DNA from: Opitutia bacterium
Lineage (GTDB): Bacteria; Verrucomicrobiota; Verrucomicrobiia; Opitutales; Opitutaceae
DNA: 45,135 nucleotides
NCBI GenBank assembly: GCA_947458705.1
Contig: CANHAH010000007.1
Location: 1 to 45,135 of the forward strand
Direction: 5' to 3'
Position numbers and translations under genes: made by a program. Of this stretch, positions 18,280-27,943 are shown piece by piece. Below the pieces are notes generated by a model. It saw nothing but the letters and a program-made list of their open reading frames with translations. It did no database searches and was not told the DNA's origin. Numbering within the stretch: the stretch's first letter is position 1; each line of letters opens with the position of its first letter.

Positions 18280-19521
18280 ATGAAATTTACCGAAATTCTC
18301 CGCATGGCCCTCGGTTCGCTGGGCGTTAATAAACTTCGTTCAGCCCTCACGATGCTCGGCATCACGATCGGCGTTTTTTCCGTCATAGGTGTAATGACGG
18401 CGGTCTCCGCGCTGCGTCAGTCAGTTGAGTCCGGTCTTAGTTTTTTGGGTTCCAATATCATTCAAGTTGGAAAAAATCCCGTTGGTATTTCCAGTGACGG
18501 AGCAAATCGTCGTCGCTTCGAAAATCGTCGCGACATCACCCTGCCTAACGCGCTCCGTTTTGCCCAACTCATTGAAGGGTATACCGATGTCGTCTGCCTC
18601 AAAGCTTTCAATAACGAAGGCGTCGTTCAGGCCACTTACGAAAATCGTAAGACCAGCCCCGGACTCAATTTCGGTGGTAGTAACGAACACTTTCTTACAG
18701 CCAATCAATACAGTATAGGCATCGGTCGCAATTTGACCCCGGCCGATATCGAGCTGGCTCGCCCCGTGATCATCATCGGCCAGACGATTGTTTCCCGGCT
18801 TTTTCCCAACGAGACGCCCTTGGGTAAACTAGTCAAAGTCTCCGGTAAAACGTACACCGTGATCGGTACATTTGCCGAGCGTGGCTCTTCCTTTGGCAAT
18901 TCTCAGGACGGTATTTTGATTATCCCGATCACGCGTTTCGTGATCGATTTCGGCAGCGCTCGTCGGAGTATCAGCATCGCGATCCAAGCGCCGTCGCAGG
19001 ATCGCTACAACGAGACTCTGGATAAAATCGTGACCGCGATGCGCATCGTGCGTGGTCTGCGGCCCGAGCAGGAAAATGATTTTGAGATTTTCTCGAACGA
19101 TTCGCTCATTGCCGCTTTCGCCAAAGTAGCTGACGCGATCAGCGCTGGTGCTTTTGTGATCAGCGCGATCGCACTCCTCGCTGCGGGAGTCGGCATCATG
19201 AACATCATGCTTGTTAGTGTGACTGAGCGCACGAAGGAGATCGGGATCCGTAAATCCATCGGCGCGCGAAAAATCAGCATTCTTACGCAATTTCTGATCG
19301 AGTCGGTTGCGATATCGGTCGCTGGTGGATTGGTCGGCATCTTACTTGGGGTTGGCGCGGGCAACGGACTTGCGTTGTTGCTTAGCGCCTCAGTGGTTTT
19401 CCCCTGGGGCTGGGCCGTCGCGGGTTTGCTGGTCTGCTGCGGGATCGGCGTCGGCTTCGGTTTTTACCCCGCGTGGAAAGCCGCCGCGCTCGATCCGATC
19501 GAAGCGCTGCGCTACGAGTGA
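18280..19521 (+). CDS. MacB-like ABC permease, paralogue 2
   Basis: LGVNKLRSALTMLGITIGV, VTERTKEIGIRKSIGARKISILTQFLIES, KAAALDPIEALRYE; start at ATG 18280 after the upstream stop. Confidence 0.92.
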   Translation: MKFTEILRMALGSLGVNKLRSALTMLGITIGVFSVIGVMTAVSALRQSVESGLSFLGSNIIQVGKNPVGISSDGANRRRFENRRDITLPNALRFAQLIEGYTDVVCLKAFNNEGVVQATYENRKTSPGLNFGGSNEHFLTANQYSIGIGRNLTPADIELARPVIIIGQTIVSRLFPNETPLGKLVKVSGKTYTVIGTFAERGSSFGNSQDGILIIPITRFVIDFGSARRSISIAIQAPSQDRYNETLDKIVTAMRIVRGLRPEQENDFEIFSNDSLIAAFAKVADAISAGAFVISAIALLAAGVGIMNIMLVSVTERTKEIGIRKSIGARKISILTQFLIESVAISVAGGLVGILLGVGAGNGLALLLSASVVFPWGWAVAGLLVCCGIGVGFGFYPAWKAAALDPIEALRYE

Positions 19522-19565
19522 TGAGTCCGGCTTGAGTCGCTGCGGTCGCGTCTGGCAGTTGGGAA

Positions 19566-20795
19566 TCAGCCGCGGCGAATTTCCGAGCCCGGAAAACGCA
19601 CTTGGATTCGGTACACTTTTTTCAACCGGCATTTGATTTGCCCGGTTTTTACGTCGAAATGTTCGGGAATTTCGATGCGGTGCAGATCCACGGCCGCGTG
19701 ATAGCCGCGTTCGGAAAATATATCGATCAACATTGCCAGGGCAACGGGATCCTCGAGGCATGAATCCTCGGCGTTTACCAAGGCGACTCCTGATATGGCG
19801 TGGCGCAGTACGATCGGCATCATCTTTTTTTCGATGAAGGCCGCCACGCGGCCAAATAACTCGGCATATTCCAGTTCGTAGCCATCGAGGCGGCGCACGA
19901 GCTCTTGACGGGCATGAATGATGATCTCGCTTGCAACTGGAATCGCACGCAGCCGGTCCACTGTGCGCGGGTCGAGCTCGAGTGTGCTCTGATATTCGAG
20001 TTCGTGCTGGATGTTGCGCTCGACCTCAGTGACCGAGCCCTGCGCGTTGACGAAATGATAATGGAAAATCTCCTTCAGCTCTTGAAGTGCGTCCCACGTT
20101 TGTTCTTTAAAAACTCGATAACGTCGTTGCGCCAGCGCTTGGTCGAAGTCGGTGGCGCGCTCTTCAAGTAATTCGCCCACGCCCGAGCGGCGGACTTCTT
20201 CGTTGTGGGCTTTTACTTCGCGTCCGCGAAATAGTTGTCGGTCCACCGAAGTCTTCTCATCTACAAACAACACCATGATATGAATCGTGGGCTGTCGAAA
20301 ATGGATGCTTAACGGCGTCGAGTAGAACTCGCGGCGTAGCATATGCATCTTGTCCACGAGCAACTTTAGGCACTCGACCTGTACTTTGGTGCGCGGAAAA
20401 CCATCGAGGATGACGCCATCGCGAAACTCCTCCCGCAATAAACGGCGAAGGAGCAACCCGATTACTTCGCGGTCGCCGACCATGTTGCCGCCATCTTTGA
20501 GCCGTTTAGCTTCAGGCGTGTCGAGTAAGGCGCTTATGACGACCGGCTCGCAGGTGAGACCGCGGGCTTGGGCGATGAAGCTTGTGTTGGTGCCTTTACC
20601 GGCGCCTGGGGCACCGCCGAGCAGGATGAATTCCTTGGGGAAGCGCAGGTTTTCACGGCCGAATTCAGCCTGAAGATCGGACCAAACCGCGCTGAAAATC
20701 AGCTGGGCATCTTTGATTTCAAGATCGGCCACGCGTGGTGGAGGAACGATATGACCGGTTTCAGAACGGGAAGAGGAATTGCTGGAAGGCGCCAT
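19566..20795 (-). CDS. Nucleoside monophosphate kinase (adenylate-kinase-like) with long C-terminal extension
   Basis: LLGGAPGAGKGTNTSFIAQARG (Walker A), GVILDGFPRTKVQVECL, LFRGREVKAHNEEVRRSG LID-like; about 180 aa extra after the kinase domain. Confidence 0.82.
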   Translation of the reverse strand: MAPSSNSSSRSETGHIVPPPRVADLEIKDAQLIFSAVWSDLQAEFGRENLRFPKEFILLGGAPGAGKGTNTSFIAQARGLTCEPVVISALLDTPEAKRLKDGGNMVGDREVIGLLLRRLLREEFRDGVILDGFPRTKVQVECLKLLVDKMHMLRREFYSTPLSIHFRQPTIHIMVLFVDEKTSVDRQLFRGREVKAHNEEVRRSGVGELLEERATDFDQALAQRRYRVFKEQTWDALQELKEIFHYHFVNAQGSVTEVERNIQHELEYQSTLELDPRTVDRLRAIPVASEIIIHARQELVRRLDGYELEYAELFGRVAAFIEKKMMPIVLRHAISGVALVNAEDSCLEDPVALAMLIDIFSERGYHAAVDLHRIEIPEHFDVKTGQIKCRLKKVYRIQVRFPGSEIRRG

Positions 20796-20840
20796 GGCTG
20801 GTTTTGAAGGTTCAGGCGTAGAGACTTTATCGACGGCATT

Positions 20841-20865
20841 CGACTAAAGAAAAAATCTTTAATCG
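20841..20865. promoter_or_regulatory. Inverted repeat in the divergent NMP kinase / NtrC-like intergenic region
   Basis: CGACTAAAGA-AAAAA-TCTTTAATCG: 10-bp arms with one mismatch (a G-U wobble if read as RNA from the minus strand); function unknown. Confidence 0.4.
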
Positions 20866-21003
20866 CCGCCGCGGGAACCTGGTGGGCTCATTTTGGTCAT
20901 AAGTGTATACGTTACGAACGGATTCCCGGTTTGGGCGTGAGTTAAATCTCTTCATGTCGGCACTTTCTGTCTTGGCGCCACGATTTTAATATAACCTCCG
21001 ACC

Positions 21004-22338
21004 ATGCGTGTCCTTATTGCTGACGATGAGCCTTCGATTCGTAAAACCATGCGGATTGCTCTCGAAACAATGGGTCATACTGCCGTCGAGGCTGCTACTG
21101 GGGCCCGTGCCCTGAAGATGTTGGCTGATGAAGTTTTTGACGCCGTGTTTCTTGATCTAAAACTCGGAGCTGAAGACGGGCTAGATGTGCTCGCACGTAT
21201 TCTACGCCTACAACCCGCGGTTGCGGTCGTGATATTCACCGCCTACGCAAATATTGCTACTACGGTGGAGGCGATGCGGCTCGGGGCTTTCGATTTTATC
21301 CCGAAACCTTTCATGCCGGATCAGATCCGCGCTGCGCTCGCCAAGATTGAAAAAGCTGCGACGCTTCACAATCGCGTCCGCGCCCTCGAATCCGATCTTG
21401 CCATCGAGTTGCCTCCGATCGCTTTGGAATCAGCTGAACCCGTCATGGCCCGTGCTCTCGCGATGGCGTTTAAGGCTGCGGAAAGTCCCGCGAGCCTGTT
21501 ACTACTCGGCCCGAGTGGCACTGGCAAAAGTTTGCTCGCTCGTGAATTGCACCGGCGTAGCGCGCAACGCGACGCAGCTTTTGTGACGGTCAATTGTCCG
21601 TCGCTTTCGCGAGAGTTGTTGGAGAGCGAGTTATTTGGTCACGTGAAAGGCTCATTCACTGGAGCCGTCACCGATACAGTGGGCAAAGTAGCTGCGGCGG
21701 CTGGTGGTACATTGTTTCTGGATGAAATCGGTGAACTACCGCTCGCTATCCAGCCTAAGCTCTTACGGCTTCTACAGGAGCGCGAATACGAGCGCGTGGG
21801 TGAGACCGTCACTCGACGCGCGCAGATCCGCGTCATCGCCGCGACCAACCGCAATTTACCGGACGAAGTTAAGGCGGGTCGCTTCCGGGAAGATCTTTAT
21901 TATAGACTTAATGTCATAGCGGTTACGTTGCCCGCCTTGCGTGAACGGCCTGGCGACCTGCTGGCGCTGGCAGAAAGTTATCGGCGGCATTTTGCTGCAC
22001 GTTTGGGCAAAAAAATCGTCGCTTATTCGCCCGCCGTGAAATCGGTATTAATGACGTACGCCTGGCCCGGTAACTTGCGGGAATTGAGCAACCTCGTTGA
22101 ACGCGCTGTAATCCTTGCTGCTCATGAGACTATCGAGCTGGCCGATTTACCGGATACGTTGGGCGCTCCGATAGATTCGGCGATTAACGTTGGTGCGCGC
22201 ATTACTTTGGATGCGCTCGAGACGGAACACCTGCGCCGCGTGCTAGCGACAACGGCTACACTGGATGAAGCCGCGCGTATCCTAGGCATCGATCCAGCTA
22301 CCTTGTACCGCAAGCGCCAGAAGCTCTGCCTACTTTAA
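21004..22338 (+). CDS. Sigma-54-dependent response regulator (NtrC family, AlgB-like)
   Basis: Receiver VLIADDEPSIRKT...FLDLKLGAEDGLDVLA, AAA+ LGPSGTGKSLLARELH, sigma-54 loop GSFTGA, GGTLFLDEIGELPL, Fis-type HTH at C-terminus. Confidence 0.93.
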   Translation: MRVLIADDEPSIRKTMRIALETMGHTAVEAATGARALKMLADEVFDAVFLDLKLGAEDGLDVLARILRLQPAVAVVIFTAYANIATTVEAMRLGAFDFIPKPFMPDQIRAALAKIEKAATLHNRVRALESDLAIELPPIALESAEPVMARALAMAFKAAESPASLLLLGPSGTGKSLLARELHRRSAQRDAAFVTVNCPSLSRELLESELFGHVKGSFTGAVTDTVGKVAAAAGGTLFLDEIGELPLAIQPKLLRLLQEREYERVGETVTRRAQIRVIAATNRNLPDEVKAGRFREDLYYRLNVIAVTLPALRERPGDLLALAESYRRHFAARLGKKIVAYSPAVKSVLMTYAWPGNLRELSNLVERAVILAAHETIELADLPDTLGAPIDSAINVGARITLDALETEHLRRVLATTATLDEAARILGIDPATLYRKRQKLCLL

Positions 22339-22353
22339 ACGCACCCGTTTGCG

Positions 22354-24141
22354 ATGCTGCGTACCCGTCTCTATATCGGTTTTTTGCCGTTTCTGCTGCT
22401 ATTGCTCGCGACGGGCGGCTACACGGTAATCGTGAGCCGACAATTCACGGGGTCGATCCAGCGTGAGTTGATCGCAGACCACGCGGCGGTCTTGGCCAGC
22501 CAGCGAATGCGGGCGGCGGTTACGGCCATGAGTCGCGCTTCATCCGTTTCGACACGCTCTGATCCGATCGAAGCTCAGCGATTTTTTGATGACGCGCGTG
22601 CGTCGTTTACGCGTGAGCTCATGGCGCAATCGGCTACAGCAGTGGGCGGCTTACGCGCGCCTTTGATCGCTGTGATTGATGAGGCTCTGCACGATTATGC
22701 GATTCAAGCTGAAGCTGCTTTACGTTCGGTTGGGCCTGGCTCGCTCCTGACGATGCAACGTCTTGAGACCGCACTTTATCGACTTTTCGCCGCCATTGAT
22801 GAGCTTAACCGCAGTGACTACACCGCGGCGTTGGCAACCGCCGCACGCGCCGAATCCCTTGCTACCACGACCTTGTATGTTATGCTCAGCGGTATTGCCG
22901 CCGCGCTGCTTATGTCGTTGGTTTTAGCTTGGCGGTTTTCGAGTTTTCTCCTTCAGCCAATTAAGGAGCTTACCGCGTCGGTGCTCGCCGTCGGCCAAGG
23001 TAATCTCGACCAGGAGGTGGCAGAGCGGTCAAGGGACGAACTGGGTCAACTTGCGCGCGCGTTTAACCAAATGTCGGCCAAACTCCGCGCTTACCGCGAT
23101 TCGACTTTAGCACACGTTGTTCGCACGCAGCGTACGATGGAGGCCACCCTCACATCGGCGCCGGATCCTGTATTTGTTTTGGATATTCACGGTACTTACA
23201 CAGTGCGCAATCCAGCAGCCGAGCGTCTTGCAAAAACACTAGATTTGCCTGATAAATTTCCACCAGAGCTCGCCGATTCGCTCGCGCAGGTGATGGCATC
23301 GGGTCAGCATTATTTGCCTACTGATTATCGCCACGTCGTTTCCTTGCGGGTGGATCGCGAATTGCGGTATTACCTGCCGCGCATTCTTGCGATCGGCGAC
23401 ACGCTCATCTCCTTCAAGGGCGCCGCGATCATACTCCAAGATGTGACCAAGTTTCGCCTGCTTGATGACGCTAAAACTAATCTTGCTGGCACCGTCAGCC
23501 ACGAGCTCAAGACTCCGCTCACGAGCTTGCGCTTAGCGATCTACCTATTGCTCGAGCAAAACGTTGGTGCGCTCGCGCCGGCGCAACGTGAGTTGCTTGA
23601 GTCCGCGCGGGACGACGCGGACCGGTTGCTGCGCATTCTCGATAACCTACTCGATTTGACGCGTCTCGAAGCCGGTGCGACCGCGCTTGATCTCACTGAA
23701 ATTTCCGTGAGCGAATTACTCGCCGAGGTCGCGGCTGAGGCGCGCGGTTTTATTGCGGCAGCTGGTGCGCACCTAGAAGTGTGTAGTGTCGAGGAACTCG
23801 TTCGGGTCCGCGTGGATGTGGCTCGCATCCGTCATGTGTTTATCAACTTGCTTACCAACGCCGCAAAATTCAGCCCGCCGAGCGGCTTGATTACGCTTAC
23901 GGCCTCGGTGGCCCCATTGGGCTTTGTGCGTTTTTCTGTTAGCGACCAAGGTCTGGGCATTCCGGCGGAGAGTTTGGCCAAGGTATTTGATCGTTTTTAT
24001 CGAGCGCCGGGACAGACGAAGGCCGGCGCGGGGCTTGGTTTGGCGATTGCCCGGGAGATCATCGTCGCACACGGCGGCAGCATTGCGTGCACGAGCGAAC
24101 CGGGAAAATGCACCGAGTTTTATTTCCAATTACCACGATGA
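22354..24141 (+). CDS. Sensor histidine kinase (TM-HAMP-PAS-HisKA-HATPase)
   Basis: HAMP-like LLQPIKELTASVLAVGQGNLDQEV, PAS DPVFVLDIHGTYTVRNPAAERL, H-box GTVSHELKTPLTSLRLA, N/G boxes NLLTNAAKFSP, DQGLGIPAE, GAGLGLAIAREIIVAHGG. Confidence 0.93.
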   Translation: MLRTRLYIGFLPFLLLLLATGGYTVIVSRQFTGSIQRELIADHAAVLASQRMRAAVTAMSRASSVSTRSDPIEAQRFFDDARASFTRELMAQSATAVGGLRAPLIAVIDEALHDYAIQAEAALRSVGPGSLLTMQRLETALYRLFAAIDELNRSDYTAALATAARAESLATTTLYVMLSGIAAALLMSLVLAWRFSSFLLQPIKELTASVLAVGQGNLDQEVAERSRDELGQLARAFNQMSAKLRAYRDSTLAHVVRTQRTMEATLTSAPDPVFVLDIHGTYTVRNPAAERLAKTLDLPDKFPPELADSLAQVMASGQHYLPTDYRHVVSLRVDRELRYYLPRILAIGDTLISFKGAAIILQDVTKFRLLDDAKTNLAGTVSHELKTPLTSLRLAIYLLLEQNVGALAPAQRELLESARDDADRLLRILDNLLDLTRLEAGATALDLTEISVSELLAEVAAEARGFIAAAGAHLEVCSVEELVRVRVDVARIRHVFINLLTNAAKFSPPSGLITLTASVAPLGFVRFSVSDQGLGIPAESLAKVFDRFYRAPGQTKAGAGLGLAIAREIIVAHGGSIACTSEPGKCTEFYFQLPR

Positions 24142-24830
24142 GCAAAAAACTTTCCATTTGCTCCGGGGGCGGTCTCGCGTTTGCTAACGAGGTCATGCAC
24201 GCCACCAAGGTCATCGGCAAAACCCTCGTTGCCTCGCCGGAGCGAGTGCTCGAGGCCGATGCCGACATTGCCATCGTGCATCGTGTGCAAAGCGGCGACG
24301 TGGCGGCTTTTGATGAGTTGATCCTCAAATACCGCGAGCGAGTGCTCGGGATCATTTATAACATGACCTCGAACCGCGAAGATGCGGCCGATCTTACGCA
24401 AGACGCCTTTATTAAGACGTTTCAGTCTATCCACCGTTTTAGTGGGCAGTCGGCCTTTTTCACTTGGTTGTATCGGATCGCGGTTAATACGGCGCTTAGT
24501 CACCTGCGTAAACACCGTCTCCGCTCGTTTTTTAGCCTACAACAGATCGACGCCGATGAACCTGTTTCCCGCGAGATCATCGCCGCCCTCACGGACACGA
24601 GCGGCGCCGAAAAAGATACTTACGTGCGTGAACTTCAGGAAAAATTGAACGAAGCGATGCAAAAACTGTCTATCAAGCATCGTACCGTGGTTACTTTATT
24701 CGAAATCGAGGGCCTTAGCCACCAAGAGATCGCCGAGATCATGGATTCTTCCGTGGGAACCGTGCGCTCGCGTCTGCACTACGCGAAGCAACTTTTGCAA
24801 TCTGAGCTCCAGCCCTACCTGCGCCGATGA
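24138..24830 (+). CDS. ECF RNA polymerase sigma factor (RpoE/AlgU-like)
   Basis: Region 2 DAADLTQDAFIKTFQSIHRFSGQSAFFTWLYRIAVNTALSHLRKHR and region 4 FEIEGLSHQEIAEIMDSSVGTVRSRLHYAKQLL; ATGA overlap with the HK gene. Confidence 0.92.
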   Translation: MSKKLSICSGGGLAFANEVMHATKVIGKTLVASPERVLEADADIAIVHRVQSGDVAAFDELILKYRERVLGIIYNMTSNREDAADLTQDAFIKTFQSIHRFSGQSAFFTWLYRIAVNTALSHLRKHRLRSFFSLQQIDADEPVSREIIAALTDTSGAEKDTYVRELQEKLNEAMQKLSIKHRTVVTLFEIEGLSHQEIAEIMDSSVGTVRSRLHYAKQLLQSELQPYLRR

Positions 24831-25693
24831 ATTCAAATCGCCACAAACCCGTGATGGTTGAGGATTTGCTGCGTTTGAAGAGGGCTGAGCGCCCGGCGGC
24901 TGATTTTTGGGCTCAATTCGAGCGCGAGCTACGTGCCAAGCAACTCGCGGCCCTAGTCACGAAACGTCCATGGTGGCAGACTTTGCCCGCCCGCGCCCTG
25001 GCAGGACTTTCGCGTTATCATTTACCGCTCGGAGCCACTGCGGTGTTGGCACTGACTTTTTTGAGCGTGCGAGAATATCAATCCCTGAACACCGGTTCCA
25101 GTGGCGTCGTTTTGCCTGGGCTCGTGAATCAAGGAACTGAAAACAACCTTCTGGCAAATTCCGGCTTACTGGCTCCGGCTCCTGCCAACGTCGTTGCTTT
25201 TTCGGCGATTAGCGCCACGGAAGCTGCGGCGACGGAAGATGCCGACATCAACGCGTCGGCAGAAAATAATTTTACTACAGCTGACGGGGCAGGGCGCGTT
25301 TCGGCGATGCCGGCACTCCGTGGTAGCGGCCCTGACAAGGTAGCCGTTTCGAGTCCATCGGCCCGTTCTATCGCGGAAAATTTTGCTGCAGCCCAATCGA
25401 ACGATAATACCTTTGGCGGTCGACCGCTGCTGAATCCCGCGATACGCGGTTTTGAATCACGCGTCATGCCGGCGCGTATGCCGGTGGTAGATCCGCTCGC
25501 GCAGATGAAGGCTCCCGCTGATGTGCGGCGTGCACGTTACCTTGGTACGGCGTTGCCGGTCGTGGCTAATGCGAAACCCTTCACTCCGCGTAGCAGCGAG
25601 CGGTTAGCCAGCCGCATTTCCGACGAACGTCTATACGAATCTGTTAACAGCCGACTCGGGCTCGGCGGCGATCGCTTGATGGTAAAATTCTGA
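24827..25693 (+). CDS. Putative anti-sigma factor (single-TM protein)
   Basis: ATGA overlap with ECF sigma gene; N-terminal cytosolic segment, one TM (YHLPLGATAVLALTFLSV), low-complexity periplasmic region. Confidence 0.6.
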   Translation: MNSNRHKPVMVEDLLRLKRAERPAADFWAQFERELRAKQLAALVTKRPWWQTLPARALAGLSRYHLPLGATAVLALTFLSVREYQSLNTGSSGVVLPGLVNQGTENNLLANSGLLAPAPANVVAFSAISATEAAATEDADINASAENNFTTADGAGRVSAMPALRGSGPDKVAVSSPSARSIAENFAAAQSNDNTFGGRPLLNPAIRGFESRVMPARMPVVDPLAQMKAPADVRRARYLGTALPVVANAKPFTPRSSERLASRISDERLYESVNSRLGLGGDRLMVKF

Positions 25694-25774
25694 GGTGGGC
25701 ATTTTGGTTGGTGCCCAGAACGATTAGATTGCACCCGGGCTTGAGCGCCGGGCGGGAGTTGATTGGCTGAGAGT

Positions 25775-26191
25775 ATGTCTGTTTTCCAAGAGACGCTGAC
25801 GTTACGGGTGCACGGAGCGGGCTTGCATGAATGCACCGAGCAGGTTGCGGGCGTGCTTGGTCGTAGCGGGATGAATCGAGGTGTGGTGACAATTTTTTGT
25901 CAGCATACGAGTGCGAGCTTGGTGATCATGGAAAACGCTGATCCTTCGGCGCGGCGCGATCTCGTAGCGTGGCTTGATCGCCTTGTGCCGTCGGATGATC
26001 CCGAGTTTGAGCACACGCTTGAAGGGCCCGATGACATGCCCTCGCACATTAAAATGGCTCTCACGCGGACGAGCGAGAGCGTTCCGTTTGCCGAAGGCAG
26101 GTTACAGCTGGGGACGTGGCAGGGAATTTTTCTATGGGAACACCGTCACGCGCCGCACACCCGCACGTTGATCGTGACGGTGTTGGGCTGA
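25775..26191 (+). CDS. yjbQ: YjbQ family protein
   Basis: VTIFCQHTSASLVIMENADPSARRDL, DDMPSHIKMALTRTSESVPFAEGRLQLGTWQGIFLWEHR are typical UPF0047/YjbQ motifs. Confidence 0.9.
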   Translation: MSVFQETLTLRVHGAGLHECTEQVAGVLGRSGMNRGVVTIFCQHTSASLVIMENADPSARRDLVAWLDRLVPSDDPEFEHTLEGPDDMPSHIKMALTRTSESVPFAEGRLQLGTWQGIFLWEHRHAPHTRTLIVTVLG

Positions 26192-26201
26192 ACGCGGCGG
26201 T

Positions 26202-27839
26202 TTAGCCCGGTACGCAGATGCCGCAGTTGTTGACGAAGAAGTCGTTGCCCTTGTCGTCCACGAGGATGAAGGCGGGGAAGTCTTCTACTTCGATCTTCCA
26301 AATTGCTTCCATGCCGAGCTCAGGGTATTCAAGGACCTCGACTTTCTTGATGTTGTCCTGTGCCAAGATTGCGGCGGGGCCGCCGATGCTGCCGAGGTAA
26401 AATCCACCGTGAGCTTTACATGATTTGGTGACGGCTTGGCTGCGATTGCCTTTGGCGAGCATGATCATGGAGCCGCCGAGAGCTTGAAAATTATTCACAT
26501 AACTATCCATGCGCCCGGCCGTCGTAGGTCCGAAGGAGCCGGAGGCGAAACCGGCAGGGGTCTTGGCTGGACCGGCGTAGTAGATGGGGTGGTTTTTAAC
26601 GTAGTCGGGTAGGCCGAGTCCGGCGTCGATGCGCTCCTGGAGTTTGGCGTGGGCGCTGTCGCGGGCCACGATCATCGGGCCAGTGAGCGATACGCGGGTG
26701 GTTACCGGATATTTGGAGAGTTCGGCTAGGATCTCGGGCATTGGCCGACGGAGATCGATTTTGACAATATTGTCGTCTTTGAAACGGCGGTCGGCAGCGG
26801 GTATGAATCGGCCGGGGTTGGTTTCCATCGCTTCGAGGAAGACTCCTTCTTTGGTGATCTTGGCTTTAATGTTTCGGTCGGCACTGCAGGATACGCCCAT
26901 ACCGACGGGGCAGCTGGCACCGTGGCGCGGTAGGCGAACGACGCGGACGTCTAGGGCGAAGTATTTACCGCCGAATTGAGCGCCGATTTTGCTGTTTTGA
27001 GCGATTTCGAGGATTTTCTTTTCCCACTCCAGGTCGCGGAAGGCGCGGCCGTGTTCGTTGCCGGTCGTGGGGAGTGCGTCTAGGTATTTAGCGGAGGCGA
27101 GCTTGAGGGTTTTCAGGCAGGCTTCTGCGCTAGTGCCGCCAAGAACAAAGACGAGGTGGTAGGGCGGGCAGGCGCTGGTGCCGAGGTATTGGAGTTTGTC
27201 GGTGACGAATTTTTCTAGGCTCTTTGGATTGAGCAGCGCCTTGGTTTCTTGGTAGAGAAACATTTTGTTGGCGGAACCGCCGCCTTTGGCGACGAAGAGG
27301 AATTCATATTTTGCGCCCTCGGTGGCGTAGAGATCGATTTGGGCGGGGAGGTTGGTGCCGGTGTTGACCTCTTTCCAAAGGTCGATCGGAGCGACTTGTG
27401 AGTAGCGGAGATTTTCCTTGGTGTAGCAGTCGTAGACGCCGCGACTGAGCCACTCGGCGTCGTTGGCGCCGGTCCAGACTTGCTGACCCTTTTTGCCGAG
27501 GATGGTGGCGGTGCCGGTGTCCTGGCACATTGGCAGAATGCCGCGAGCGGCGATCTCGGCGTTTTTGAGTAGGGTAAGGGCGACGTATCGGTCGTTGGCG
27601 CTGGCGGCGGGGTCGTCGAGAATGGCGGCTACTTGGGCGACGTGTTTGGAGCGGAGAAAAAACGACGTGTCGTGAAAGGCGTGTTGTGCGAGGTAGGCGA
27701 GGGTCTCGGGTGCGATTTTGAGAACTTCCTGTCCTTCGAAAATTGTGGTGCTTACGCCTTCCTTGGTGAGGAGGCGGTAAATGGTGTCGTCGGGGCCGAG
27801 AGGCAGCGGGTCTTGATAAACGAAAGCGGGCATGGGCAT
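26202..27839 (-). CDS. fumA: Class I (Fe-S) fumarate hydratase
   Basis: [87 protein letters not shown]. Confidence 0.93.
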   Translation of the reverse strand: MPMPAFVYQDPLPLGPDDTIYRLLTKEGVSTTIFEGQEVLKIAPETLAYLAQHAFHDTSFFLRSKHVAQVAAILDDPAASANDRYVALTLLKNAEIAARGILPMCQDTGTATILGKKGQQVWTGANDAEWLSRGVYDCYTKENLRYSQVAPIDLWKEVNTGTNLPAQIDLYATEGAKYEFLFVAKGGGSANKMFLYQETKALLNPKSLEKFVTDKLQYLGTSACPPYHLVFVLGGTSAEACLKTLKLASAKYLDALPTTGNEHGRAFRDLEWEKKILEIAQNSKIGAQFGGKYFALDVRVVRLPRHGASCPVGMGVSCSADRNIKAKITKEGVFLEAMETNPGRFIPAADRRFKDDNIVKIDLRRPMPEILAELSKYPVTTRVSLTGPMIVARDSAHAKLQERIDAGLGLPDYVKNHPIYYAGPAKTPAGFASGSFGPTTAGRMDSYVNNFQALGGSMIMLAKGNRSQAVTKSCKAHGGFYLGSIGGPAAILAQDNIKKVEVLEYPELGMEAIWKIEVEDFPAFILVDDKGNDFFVNNCGICVPG

Positions 27840-27943
27840 ATGTACAACTTGGCGCGAGAGGCGCGGGGAGTAAAGCGAGCGGCGATTTTTGAGTCGCTTT
27901 AGCTGCGGAAATTAGCGCCGCGAAGGGTTGGCGTTAATCGGCC

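Noticed and set aside
25696-25760. Stem-loops after the putative anti-sigma gene (TGGGCA/TGCCCA, CCCGG/CCGGG)
   Set aside because: Short stems without a following T-run; not strong enough to call as a terminator.
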